From Lignipirellula cremea (GTDB lineage Bacteria > Planctomycetota > Planctomycetia > Pirellulales > Pirellulaceae), in assembly GCF_007751035.1 (NCBI RefSeq), contig NZ_CP036433.1, positions 9,281,001 to 9,345,000 on the forward strand: a stretch of 64,000 bases of DNA. The letters are read 5' to 3'. The notes beneath the pieces are model-generated. The model was not told the DNA's origin, ran no database searches, and saw only the letters and a program-made list of their open reading frames with translations. Made by a program: the position numbers and the translations under genes. Positions 8,414 through 17,151 of the stretch are shown here, piece after piece (positions within the stretch are counted from its first letter, which is position 1; every line of letters starts with the position of its first letter).

Positions 8414-10024
8414 TTAAGCGCCCGTCGGCCGTGAGGAGCGGGTGAAGGTCTGGTGACGGGCCCAGTTTTCATTATCGACGTCGGGAAAATCGGTCCGCAG
8501 ATGCACGCCGCGGGATTCCTCCCGGGCCATCGCGGCGAGCACCACGATCCGCGACACGGACAGCATATTCTGCAGCTCCCAGCCGGCTGCTTCGTCGAAC
8601 TGCAGCGCCAGCACATAACGGCGCCAGGCGTCGATCGTCCGCATCGCCTCGCCCAGGTCGGCCCGGTTGCGGCGGACGGCGGCCGACCGCCACATCAGGC
8701 TCTTCAGCGAGTTGCTGATATCCACAATGTCCAGCGGTTCCTCCGGCGCCGGAGCCAAAGGATTCGATAACGGCAGCGCCTGGAAATCATCCGGCATCGC
8801 CGCGGCGGCGGCCGACGCCCCGGCTCCCGCCAGCGCTCCATAGACCAGCCCTTCCAGCAGGCTGTTCGACGCCAGGCGATTCGCGCCATGCAGGCCGCTG
8901 GAAGTGACCTCGCCCGCCGCCCACAGATTCGCCACCGACGTGCGGCCCTCGTCGTCGACGGTCACTCCGCCAATCATGTAATGGGCGCCAGGCCGGACGG
9001 GGATCCGGTCGGAGGTGATATCCAGCCCAAACTTGGCGCAGCTTTCGGCGATGCCGGGGAACCGCTTCCGCACATAGGCGGCGTCCAGATGACTCAGGTC
9101 CAGGTAAACGCTGGGATGGCGGGTCTTTTCCATCTGCGAAACGATCGCCTGCGACACCACATCCCGCGGCGCCAGTTCGCCCCGTTCGTCGTAGTCGAGC
9201 ATAAAGCGATGGTCGTTCCGATCGACCAGCCAGGCGCCTTCGCCGCGCATCGCCTCGGTAATCAGGCTGCGACTGCTGCCGGCGATATACAGCACGGTCG
9301 GATGGAACTGCATGAACTCCATGTCGCGCAGCTCGGCGCCGGCCCGGTACGCCAGGGCGTGGCCGTCGGCGGTGGCGACCGGAGGATTGGTCGTTTCCCG
9401 ATAGATCTGCCCTGCCCCGCCTGTGCAGAGAATCGTCTGCTTGGCCCAGACCAGCGTCTTCTGGTCGTGCGTCGCAATCAGCGCTCCACGACAGACGTTC
9501 TCATGGGTCAGCAGGTCCAGCGTAAAGGCGTTCTCCCAGATCTGCACATTCGGCAGACGCTTCGTTCTTTCGATCACGCCCCGCATGACCTCTTTGCCGG
9601 TCGCGTCGCCCAGCGCGTGCACAATCCGATGCCGGCTGTGGCCTCCTTCGCGTCCCAGCATCAGGGCGCCTTCTTCTTCGTCGAACTGCACGCCCCACTG
9701 GATCAACTCTTTTATGCAGGCGGGAGCCTGGCGAATGACTTTCTCGACAATCGCCCGGTCGCACAGTTCGCCCCCAGCGACCAGCGTATCGTCGACATGC
9801 TCTTCAAACCGATCGGCCGGATCCAGCACGCCCGCAATGCCGCCCTGGGCGTAGTTGCTGTTCGATTGCCGCAGCACGTCTTTGGTCACCACCAGCACCG
9901 ACAGCCGGGGGTCAATGCCGTTGGCCGCCCGCAAGCCCGCCAGACCGCCGCCGATAATCAAAACATCGGCAAAATAATGTGGCATCCGCTTGGGATGAAA
10001 AGAGACCAGATAACGGGGAGTCAT
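8414..10024 (-). CDS. nadB: L-aspartate oxidase
   Basis: NadB oxidises L-aspartate to iminoaspartate, the first step of de novo NAD synthesis. The roughly 536-residue product has the FAD-binding VLIIGGGLAGLRAANG near its start, then SNYAQGGIAG, the substrate-loop region GREGGHSRHRIVHALGDATG, and the C-terminal FAD motif GEVTSSGLHGANRLASNSL, all standard for the NadB/succinate-dehydrogenase flavoprotein family. A longer in-frame extension to 10246 exists, but the ATG at 10024 has GAGGTG nine bases upstream and gives the normal family length, so it is preferred. nadA and nadC are not in the window. Confidence 0.95.
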   Translation of the reverse strand: MTPRYLVSFHPKRMPHYFADVLIIGGGLAGLRAANGIDPRLSVLVVTKDVLRQSNSNYAQGGIAGVLDPADRFEEHVDDTLVAGGELCDRAIVEKVIRQAPACIKELIQWGVQFDEEEGALMLGREGGHSRHRIVHALGDATGKEVMRGVIERTKRLPNVQIWENAFTLDLLTHENVCRGALIATHDQKTLVWAKQTILCTGGAGQIYRETTNPPVATADGHALAYRAGAELRDMEFMQFHPTVLYIAGSSRSLITEAMRGEGAWLVDRNDHRFMLDYDERGELAPRDVVSQAIVSQMEKTRHPSVYLDLSHLDAAYVRKRFPGIAESCAKFGLDITSDRIPVRPGAHYMIGGVTVDDEGRTSVANLWAAGEVTSSGLHGANRLASNSLLEGLVYGALAGAGASAAAAAMPDDFQALPLSNPLAPAPEEPLDIVDISNSLKSLMWRSAAVRRNRADLGEAMRTIDAWRRYVLALQFDEAAGWELQNMLSVSRIVVLAAMAREESRGVHLRTDFPDVDNENWARHQTFTRSSRPTGA

Positions 10025-10160
10025 GTGCAGCGACACCTCAACGGGAAAGCGAACGGCAGGCTGGAAAGAATACCCCCAACGCGACGTCGCAACCACCAGC
10101 GCCGCGTCAAACAGAACGACAATCGCTTCCCCCGCCCCCCTGCTGGCTGGACGCTCGGAG

Positions 10161-11444
10161 TTACTTGGCGCTGTCTTGCACCTGGCCGATGGCGCGGGCG
10201 AGCGCTTCCATCCCCCGGCGGATCTTCTCCGGCGACTGCACGCCAAAGCTCAGGCGGATCGTATTCTTCCGCACCGGCTCCCCTTCGGTGGGAAAGCAGT
10301 ACTGGCCCGGCACATAGAACATGCCCTCGGCGATCGCCGCATCGAAGAGCTGACCGCGGGGGCCGCAATCAATGCCAGGCGGCAGCACCAGCCACACGTA
10401 TAACCCGCCGGTCGGTCGATCCCAGCGAACGCCCGGCAACGGCGCCAGAAACTCGTCGGCCGCTTCCAGCATCGCGTGCAGTTTGACCCGATAGGCGTCG
10501 CGGATTTTTTCGACATGCGGTTCAAAAAGGCCGCCCTGTAACACCTCGGCCATCAGATGCTGGCTGAAGTTGGGCGAGCCGAAGTCGATGTTCCCCTTCT
10601 GGTTGCACACGGGCGCCACCAGATGCTTCGGCAGCACGCCCCAGCCGACGCGGATGCCGGGGGAGAACGACTTGGAAAACGTGCCGGCCGTGATGACCGT
10701 TTCGCCGTCGGCGTCGAAGGTGCGCATACTGGGAGCGTCCTCCCCTTCGTAACGCAGCTCGCGATAGGCGGCGTCTTCGATCAGGTGGATCCGGTTCTCG
10801 CGGGACCAGCGTTTGGCGATCTCCACCAGCGCCTGGCGCCGGCCGACCGGCATCGTCAGTCCGCACGGGTTATCGTAATACGGCACCGTGTAAATGGCTT
10901 TGACCCGCGACAGCTCCCCCGCGTCGTCGATCGCCTGCAGCGTTCGCTCCACTCCATCGGGCGTGAGTCCCTGCTCATCGCAGCAGGCGCCAACGCTACG
11001 GGCGCCCAGGTTATTCAGCGTGCCGATAAACACCAGGTACGTGGGCGAGGCGCAAATCACAATGTCGCCCGGGTCGAGCAGGCTTTCACAAACCAGGTGC
11101 AGCAGCTGGTTGCTGCCGGCCGTCACCACGATCTGATCAATCGTCACGCCGTCGGCTTCGCCCCGCTCCTGCATCTGCTTCAGAATGGCGGTCCGCAGCG
11201 GCGGAAAGCCGGGCGTGGTGCCGTACTGCAGGGCCGTCTGGGCGGACAGGGAATTGGCGAACATCCGCTCAAACCCCAGGCGGGTCGGTTCCACCGGCAG
11301 ACTCTCGCGATCGACAAAACCGGCGGCCAGGGAAATCAGGTTCGGATTCGCCAGGGCGCGCGACATCAGCTCGCTAATCGGCTGGCCTTCGGCCCATTGC
11401 GAACGCTGGCTTGGCTGGAACGACACCGCAGGAAGACTGGCCAT
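10161..11444 (-). CDS. PLP-dependent class I/II aminotransferase (2-aminoadipate aminotransferase/LysN type)
   Basis: A fold-type-I pyridoxal-phosphate aminotransferase of about 427 residues. The N-terminal ISELMSRALANPNLISLAAG matches the multi-substrate aminotransferase group that includes LysN and the MocR C-terminal domain. The PLP lysine is in AGTFSKSFSPGIRVGW, and the substrate arginine region is in IRLSFGVQSPEKI near the end. ATG 11444 is chosen because homology begins shortly after it; in-frame ATGs at 11495 and 11585 would add residues with no family match. It lies 136 bases upstream of nadB on the same strand. The amino-donor specificity cannot be read from sequence. Confidence 0.88.
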   Translation of the reverse strand: MASLPAVSFQPSQRSQWAEGQPISELMSRALANPNLISLAAGFVDRESLPVEPTRLGFERMFANSLSAQTALQYGTTPGFPPLRTAILKQMQERGEADGVTIDQIVVTAGSNQLLHLVCESLLDPGDIVICASPTYLVFIGTLNNLGARSVGACCDEQGLTPDGVERTLQAIDDAGELSRVKAIYTVPYYDNPCGLTMPVGRRQALVEIAKRWSRENRIHLIEDAAYRELRYEGEDAPSMRTFDADGETVITAGTFSKSFSPGIRVGWGVLPKHLVAPVCNQKGNIDFGSPNFSQHLMAEVLQGGLFEPHVEKIRDAYRVKLHAMLEAADEFLAPLPGVRWDRPTGGLYVWLVLPPGIDCGPRGQLFDAAIAEGMFYVPGQYCFPTEGEPVRKNTIRLSFGVQSPEKIRRGMEALARAIGQVQDSAK

Positions 11445-11693
11445 GAATTTATCGGACCCAAAAGGAAGGCAAGGAGGCAACCATCCCTTCACCATAAAGC
11501 CCGGACCCCCAGGCTGCAATACAGCCGGCGGACAGCAGCGGCAGCCGATATCCGCCCGGAAGAAGGGAGCTGTCGCGACCGCCAAGCCCCGTTTTTCATG
11601 GGAAAAACGGCCGTGAGCACCCCCTCATCCGCCCGCCGTTTTCCGCCGGCGTCAAAATGGCAAAACGATGGTCATTGCAACAAAGACCGGCTG

Positions 11694-13376
11694 CTACAGG
11701 ATGCTCGAAACGGGCAGGCCCAATTGTTCCAGCACGGCTTCCGCCGCCAGCGTGCCGCGGTAGAACGCCTCTTCAAACAGGGGCAGGCCGCTGAGATCGC
11801 TATGGGCGAAGTGCACGCCGCGATACGGGGCGGCCGCCGCCTGGCGGTGCTCGCTGGTAATAAATCCGGGCCGCGGCTGAATCATGGCGTGCCCCCAGCG
11901 CATCACATCGATGTTGAGCGTGCGGCTGCGCAGCCGTGGATGGGCGACTTCCAGATCCGCCAGCGCGATCTCGGCCCAGCCTTCGCGATCGACCGAAAGC
12001 AGGCGTCGCCGGGCGTCCCGCGGATCGTCCTCGCACAGCGGGTAATAGTACGTCAGCATCATCGGCCCAAAATCCCGGCCCTGCTGGAAACCGGAAGCGA
12101 TATAACCCAGCGAAGGGCTCTCATACAGGACGTTGTCCCACGCCAGATCCGATTCGTCGTCGTCCCACGGCGCTTCCACCGCCAGGTTCACCACCGCCCA
12201 GGCCCCATACGAGAAAGCCGCCACATGCGGCGGCGGCTGTTGACGGTACGGGCGAATCAGAAACGGGGCCAGGAACTGCGGCGCGGCAAAGATCACCTTG
12301 TCGGCCAGCAGACGTCGCATGGCCCCGCCTCCGCCGCGGGTCGCCAGCACCTGGATCGGTTCGCCTTCTTCGCCCGGCGAAATATCGGCCACTGCCCAGC
12401 CCGTGGCGATCTGCGCATAACAGCGACGCATCAAATGATGGACGATCCGCCCGTTCCCTTCTGGCCAGGTAATAAAAGGACGCGACTCCCGCCCCGGCTC
12501 CTCCGTCCGGGCGGCAAAATAAAACAGCCCCGCCCAGGCGCTGGTCTGGGCGACCGTCAAACCGTAGTCATCGCGGCACGCATTATCGACCAGCCAGACC
12601 AGCCGCGACGAATCCAGCCCCTGCTGGGCCAGCCATTCGCTCATCGACATGCGATCCAGCGCCAGCACTTCCGGGTCGTCGGACGCCTGGGCCATCGGAA
12701 TCGTGAAGGCCCGGCGGCCTTGCGAGTCTCGCCAGGCAATCCACCCGTCCACCCGATCGCGAAAGGCCTGCAGCTGCTCCAGGTCGCCAGGGCTGGCTCC
12801 GACCGTCAGATACAAACCGTCGTACCACTTGCCCCGATAGAACACCCGCTCCTGCGGATAGCGGCAGCAGTACTGCTCGGCCACGACCGGATCGCCCTGC
12901 TCATCGACGCCGTCGAACACCTTGAGCTCCGCCAGCAACTCAATCAGGGCCGGGTTCGCCCGGGTGGGAGCCGGCACATAATGGGCCCCCCAGGGAAACG
13001 AGCCATACTGCGAAGAGCCGCCCTGCGCGGTGCCGCCCACGCGCGACTCCAGCTCCAGCAATAGAAAGTCTTCCACCCCGTCGCGCAGCAGCCGCCGGGC
13101 GGCCGACAGGCCGGCGACGCCGCCGCCGATAATCACCGTGCTGAAACGTTCCGGCTCCTCCACATCGTCGCGAGTCTCTTCAAACTGCAGGGTCAAATCC
13201 AGACCTTGCCGGTCGCGCAGCAAGTGTCCCAGCCACTCCGAAGCGCCGATCAGTTTCCCCGGCGGCGTGGCGAGTGGTTCGCGGGTCGCCTGGCCCGGAC
13301 GACAGCCTTCGGCCGCCAGCGCCAGCGGGGCGCCCAGGAATGCTTGCAACAGATTGCGTCGCGTCAGGCCGTTCAT
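11694..13376 (-). CDS. Exported FAD-dependent oxidoreductase (amine-oxidase/phytoene-desaturase-like)
   Basis: A 560-residue flavoprotein. The N-terminus MNGLTRRNLLQAFLGAPLALAAEGC has twin arginines, a hydrophobic stretch and a cysteine, suggesting Tat export and perhaps lipidation. The Rossmann FAD motif STVIIGGGVAGLSAARRLL (about 77-95) and RVGGTA place it with flavin amine oxidases and protoporphyrinogen-oxidase-like enzymes. The start is supported by GAGGAACGC directly before ATG 13376. Much of the middle is not clearly matched. It probably oxidises a small molecule in the periplasm, but the substrate is unknown. Confidence 0.82.
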   Translation of the reverse strand: MNGLTRRNLLQAFLGAPLALAAEGCRPGQATREPLATPPGKLIGASEWLGHLLRDRQGLDLTLQFEETRDDVEEPERFSTVIIGGGVAGLSAARRLLRDGVEDFLLLELESRVGGTAQGGSSQYGSFPWGAHYVPAPTRANPALIELLAELKVFDGVDEQGDPVVAEQYCCRYPQERVFYRGKWYDGLYLTVGASPGDLEQLQAFRDRVDGWIAWRDSQGRRAFTIPMAQASDDPEVLALDRMSMSEWLAQQGLDSSRLVWLVDNACRDDYGLTVAQTSAWAGLFYFAARTEEPGRESRPFITWPEGNGRIVHHLMRRCYAQIATGWAVADISPGEEGEPIQVLATRGGGGAMRRLLADKVIFAAPQFLAPFLIRPYRQQPPPHVAAFSYGAWAVVNLAVEAPWDDDESDLAWDNVLYESPSLGYIASGFQQGRDFGPMMLTYYYPLCEDDPRDARRRLLSVDREGWAEIALADLEVAHPRLRSRTLNIDVMRWGHAMIQPRPGFITSEHRQAAAAPYRGVHFAHSDLSGLPLFEEAFYRGTLAAEAVLEQLGLPVSSIL

Positions 13377-13500
13377 GCGTTCCTCAAAAGGATGGTCTGT
13401 TTAACTCGCGTGCTTTCACAGGGAATGCGAAAAGGAATCACTGCCAGATCTTGATTCGTCGTTTCGAGGAACCAGCAGACGCAGGAAGTCGCCTTCGCCC

Positions 13501-13570
13501 GTAGCTGAACTCGCCCGAGTTTGGCCGCTGCTTCCAGAAGACTCCCTCCAAAGTCTGGCGACTTTGGCTA
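13501..13570. repeat. Dispersed imperfect palindrome, copy B
   Basis: Left arm GTAGCTGAACTCGCCCGAGT and right arm AAGTCTGGCGACTTTGGCTA pair with about 18 of 24 matches. The centre contains CTTCCAGAAGACTCCCTCC, nearly the centre of copy A. It lies in the 290-base gap between the oxidoreductase and the kinase-TIR gene. The flanking segment TTGATTCGTCGTTTCGAGGA (13451-13470) also recurs, inverted and with one mismatch, around 60470-60490. Confidence 0.75.
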
Positions 13571-13666
13571 GATGTGGGCAGGAAAACGAGAATCTTTTTG
13601 CGCCCGCCCACGAGGCGAATCCGTTCGTTATTCTTTTCACGTCCCGAGCAAAAGACAACGGTCTGG

Positions 13667-16600
13667 CTATCCCGGCTGGCCCTGGCGGTCGCCGTAGTCA
13701 AGCAGTTCGGCCAGCCAGTAGCTCAGCTCTTCATAGTTCCGATCTTCGTTCCGATCCGTGTTCCGATCCTCGCACTGGCGGCTTATCGCCTGGAAGTTGG
13801 CTGACCCTTCCAGCACCGACCGCAAATGGCGGGCCCGGTCCGACGACAGCACCAGTCGGGCGTCGCACAGCACCCGGTACGCCATGTCGTGCAGCCGCTT
13901 GTCAGGGATCGCAAACAGCGTTCGCTCCAGGCGACAGAACAGGTCGAAGTACGCTTCCCACGCCTGGCCGTCTCCCACCAGGATATGCTGGAACAGGTGG
14001 TAACGCCGCCCCAGCTGCAGCTGGCTGATATGATCGTCGAGCGCCGGATGCAACAAATAGTAAGGCGACTCGGGCAACGCCGATTCGACCTCCACAATAA
14101 AATCATGCGGCTGCTTGAACGTCTGCCGCAGCTCGCCGCCGTCGGGCGGCTGGCCGATCACCCCCAGCAGACCCACCCGGTACAGGTCGCAAAACGGATG
14201 GTTCAGGCCGCTGGCATGCGTCTGATAGTGCGGGTAATCGCTGGCCGACAGGCCGTTAAACTCGCAAGCAATCTGGATCGCTTCTTCCCGCGTGAGAATG
14301 TTGTGCGGCACCAGCCCCAGGAACCGCTGCCGCTCCCGTTTGTCGATCAGGCAGTTCAAAAAGACGCGCATCTCGTCAAAGATATTCGACACCAGCCCGC
14401 GAGCGCTCGTCTCGTTCACCAGCCCGCAAAACTGGCCGACGCTGAGCGAATGGCGTTTGGACGACAACTCGCTGGCGATCACCACCAGGTCGCGCGGCCG
14501 GCCCAGCGTATGCCGGCGAACATACGAAAAGCTGTCCTCGGGAAACGGCCGCCGGGGATGCTTCACCACACTCAGCGCGACAAAGTCATGGAAGGAGCCG
14601 CTGTCCTCGTAACAACGAGCCAGCTGGTCCAGCATCTGGTGGAGCTCCTGTTCCGAGTAGTGGATCAGGGTCGTGGCGCCAAACAGGTTCGACTTGATAT
14701 CCGACTCGTAATTGGAGAAGGCCTCCTGGCGAATCGAAGCATGCACTTTGATATGGCTGTTGGCATTCATCAGGTCCCAGGCCGCCTCGATCAGGCCGGC
14801 CTGCACGTAAACCCAGGCCGCCTGCGACAACTGCCGCAACGCCTGGTCGACCTTGTCGATAAAAAAGTACACGCCCGAGTGCAGCCCGCGCAGCTTCTGA
14901 TCCAGAAAGTTCTCGCTGTCGTCGATCAGGCGATTGATCTCGCGGATCGATAACGACAGCAGCTCTTTGAACACCACTGTCGGCTCGATCGGCGAGCCCC
15001 GCAGCCAGGTTTTCATCCGTCGGGGGAACAGCGCCAACTCGTCCACATCGTCATCGGTCAACATCGCCGGATGATGCGACAAGGCCGACACGGCCAAAGC
15101 CAGGCTCCACATCCGCTTGGTGTTGTGCAGTTCCGAAATCAACTGGTCGTGCTGCCGGCTGAGGGAGCGGACATCGGACATAAAGTCCAGGTAAGGACGC
15201 CCCTGCGGAATGAACGTGACGCTCCCGGAATGACCCGTTCCGCCTTGCTGGAATGTCCGCGACAGGAGCGAACGCTTGAAGGTCAGCAGCAGCGTTTTTC
15301 CCAGCCCCTTGCTGGCCGACAGAAAAAACTTGTTCCGCCGTTCCAGAAACTCGTCGACCATGGCGTTGCGGAACACGACCGCGTCGAGATCATCGATCTC
15401 GATCTGGTTGGCGTCGGTCGACCAGATTTTGCGACCGCCCGCATGCCGCTTCATCACAGCGGTTGGGCCGTTGTCCGGCAAGGTGGAGTGTTCCCGGCGG
15501 CGTGGCCGCGGCGGAATCCCCCAGTGCGACAACGTCGTGAGCAGTCGGGCGGCCACCGATACGGCATTCCCGGCGGACAGATCGACCATCGCACCTGAGC
15601 CCAGGATCGGCTGCCAGTCGGGCTGGCGCTGCTGGAACTCCTGACGCGTGACTCCCAGCAGCACCGGCAAAAAGTGCCGCCCTTGCTGGTGCGCCTCGCG
15701 GACCTCGCGATCAACATCGGCCGAGCGCATCGACTCGGGCGAGATCATCAGCACGACCGCGTCGCATTGCCGGAGCGCCTGGGAAGTCTGTGCGACCGAG
15801 GAAATACCGGGCAGCGCATCGTACGTGTAGTGCCAGCAGGAATAGCCTTCCTTCTCGATCGCTTCCGCCAGGCGCCGGGCCAGGGCCGCGTTCTCGCCCG
15901 AGTGGCACAGGTACAAGTTCAGGCGATCATCTTCCGGCGGGGTCGTGACCCGATGCCGGTGATGGAGCGATCCGGTCGCCCCGATGGCGGCGGCGAACTC
16001 TTCGCAACTGGCGAACCGCGCGCTGGGATCCTTGCTGAGCGCCCGCTGGATCGACAGGGAAACATCGCTGGGAATGTCGGGACAGGCGGACTGGGCCGAC
16101 GGCGGCGGCGTGGTCCGGTGCATCTCCAGCAGCGGAACGGTCCGCTCCTCTGCAAACGGACGACGCCCTACCAGCATCTCATAGGCGATCACCGCCAGCG
16201 CGTACTGGTCGGCGCGGCCGTCGAACGGCAAGCCGCCTGCCTGTTCCGGAGAAGCGTACGCCGGCGTGCCGACAAAGGTGGTGTCGTTCGACCGGCGAAA
16301 ATCCTGCGCCAGCCCCAGATCCAGGATTTTGTACTGCCCCTGCAGCGAGGCGCGAATGTTCTCCGGCTTGAGATCCCGATGCACGATCCCGGCGCTATGG
16401 GCAAAGTCCAAAGCGCCGGCCAGCACGCCCAGCACGGGGCGAGTTTCTTCGAGCGTCATCCGGCCGCGCTGCTCCAGCAGATCGCGCAGGCCAGGCCCGT
16501 CGACATACTCAAACACCGTGAAGGCCCGCTCCTCGTGGAAGCCAAAGTCATACACGGCCGCAATGGCCGGGTGGTTCAGCCCGGCGCCCAGTCGCGCCTC

Positions 16601-16873
16601 GTGGGCCAGGGCGTCTTCCAGGAACGGGTTGTGGGCCTGCTCCGAGCCCGCCACCACTTTGATGGCGACCAGCCGGTCCAGCCGCATGTCTTTCGCCAGA
16701 TACACGCAGCCCATGCCGCCGCGGCCCAGTTCGTGCTGGATCTGGTAACGGCCCTGCACCTGCGTACCGGGCGAGAAACCGCTGAGGCTGGCCGCCCCGG
16801 ACAGCGGCAGACGCCTTTCGCCATTGCGGGAAACCACGCAGAACAAAGTCGACAGCATCTGCATCGGCTGCAT
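13667..16873 (-). CDS. Ser/Thr protein kinase - TIR - P-loop ATPase fusion
   Basis: A roughly 1,068-residue multidomain protein. Residues about 42-300 are a eukaryotic-like kinase: GRGGMGCVYLAKD glycine loop, catalytic lysine in VAIKVV, HRDLKPEN catalytic loop, DLG in place of DFG, and GTPAYASPEQ activation segment. Residues about 317-450 form a TIR domain (LNLYLCHSGENAALARRLAE; CDAVVLMISPESMRSADVDREVREA), with the ADVDREV glutamate in the region where NAD-cleaving TIRs keep their catalytic residue. From about 490, ASKGLGKTLLL is a Walker A and GVYFFIDKVDQ a Walker B. No transmembrane helix is evident. I infer a signalling NTPase-effector protein, plausibly for immunity or cell death. ATG 16873 is chosen; a TTG lies at 16891. 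Confidence 0.85.
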   Translation of the reverse strand: MQPMQMLSTLFCVVSRNGERRLPLSGAASLSGFSPGTQVQGRYQIQHELGRGGMGCVYLAKDMRLDRLVAIKVVAGSEQAHNPFLEDALAHEARLGAGLNHPAIAAVYDFGFHEERAFTVFEYVDGPGLRDLLEQRGRMTLEETRPVLGVLAGALDFAHSAGIVHRDLKPENIRASLQGQYKILDLGLAQDFRRSNDTTFVGTPAYASPEQAGGLPFDGRADQYALAVIAYEMLVGRRPFAEERTVPLLEMHRTTPPPSAQSACPDIPSDVSLSIQRALSKDPSARFASCEEFAAAIGATGSLHHRHRVTTPPEDDRLNLYLCHSGENAALARRLAEAIEKEGYSCWHYTYDALPGISSVAQTSQALRQCDAVVLMISPESMRSADVDREVREAHQQGRHFLPVLLGVTRQEFQQRQPDWQPILGSGAMVDLSAGNAVSVAARLLTTLSHWGIPPRPRRREHSTLPDNGPTAVMKRHAGGRKIWSTDANQIEIDDLDAVVFRNAMVDEFLERRNKFFLSASKGLGKTLLLTFKRSLLSRTFQQGGTGHSGSVTFIPQGRPYLDFMSDVRSLSRQHDQLISELHNTKRMWSLALAVSALSHHPAMLTDDDVDELALFPRRMKTWLRGSPIEPTVVFKELLSLSIREINRLIDDSENFLDQKLRGLHSGVYFFIDKVDQALRQLSQAAWVYVQAGLIEAAWDLMNANSHIKVHASIRQEAFSNYESDIKSNLFGATTLIHYSEQELHQMLDQLARCYEDSGSFHDFVALSVVKHPRRPFPEDSFSYVRRHTLGRPRDLVVIASELSSKRHSLSVGQFCGLVNETSARGLVSNIFDEMRVFLNCLIDKRERQRFLGLVPHNILTREEAIQIACEFNGLSASDYPHYQTHASGLNHPFCDLYRVGLLGVIGQPPDGGELRQTFKQPHDFIVEVESALPESPYYLLHPALDDHISQLQLGRRYHLFQHILVGDGQAWEAYFDLFCRLERTLFAIPDKRLHDMAYRVLCDARLVLSSDRARHLRSVLEGSANFQAISRQCEDRNTDRNEDRNYEELSYWLAELLDYGDRQGQPG

Positions 16874-17003
16874 CGGCTTGATTCTCAGCAAAAGTGGTCC
16901 CAGGGGCGTTTCAGACTGGCCGCCTTTCCGTTGTACTACGAATGGCGCCGCGATTCATCCCGGGGCCCGCTGCGCGCGGCAAGAAAACGGCAGCCAGCGC
17001 ACG

Positions 17004-17056
17004 AAAAAAGCCTGACCCGTCCCCCACCGCAAACCGGTGAAGAGCAGGCCAGGCTT
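17004..17056 (-). terminator. Probable intrinsic terminator after secDF
   Basis: Read on the minus strand, AAGCCTG...CAGGCTT arms enclose a G-rich loop and are followed directly by a run of six T. It lies about 100 bases past the secDF stop, the expected place for transcription of yajC-secDF to end. Confidence 0.65.
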
Positions 17057-17151
17057 TCCTGGCAGTCTGTTTTGACACTGCGCCCTGGCAGCAGGCAACG
17101 CTTCCTCTCCCGCGTCGGGGAAAGGAAGCGAGCGAAAGCTGGCGGTTGCGG

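Noticed and set aside
10557-13064. 835-codon plus-strand ORF spanning two genes
   Set aside because: It lies antisense to the aminotransferase and the FAD oxidoreductase, both of which have clear motifs; no domain is seen in it.
13377-16873. A defence island around the TIR protein
   Set aside because: Neighbours are an oxidoreductase and secDF/yajC; no nuclease, restriction, toxin-antitoxin or phage genes were seen.
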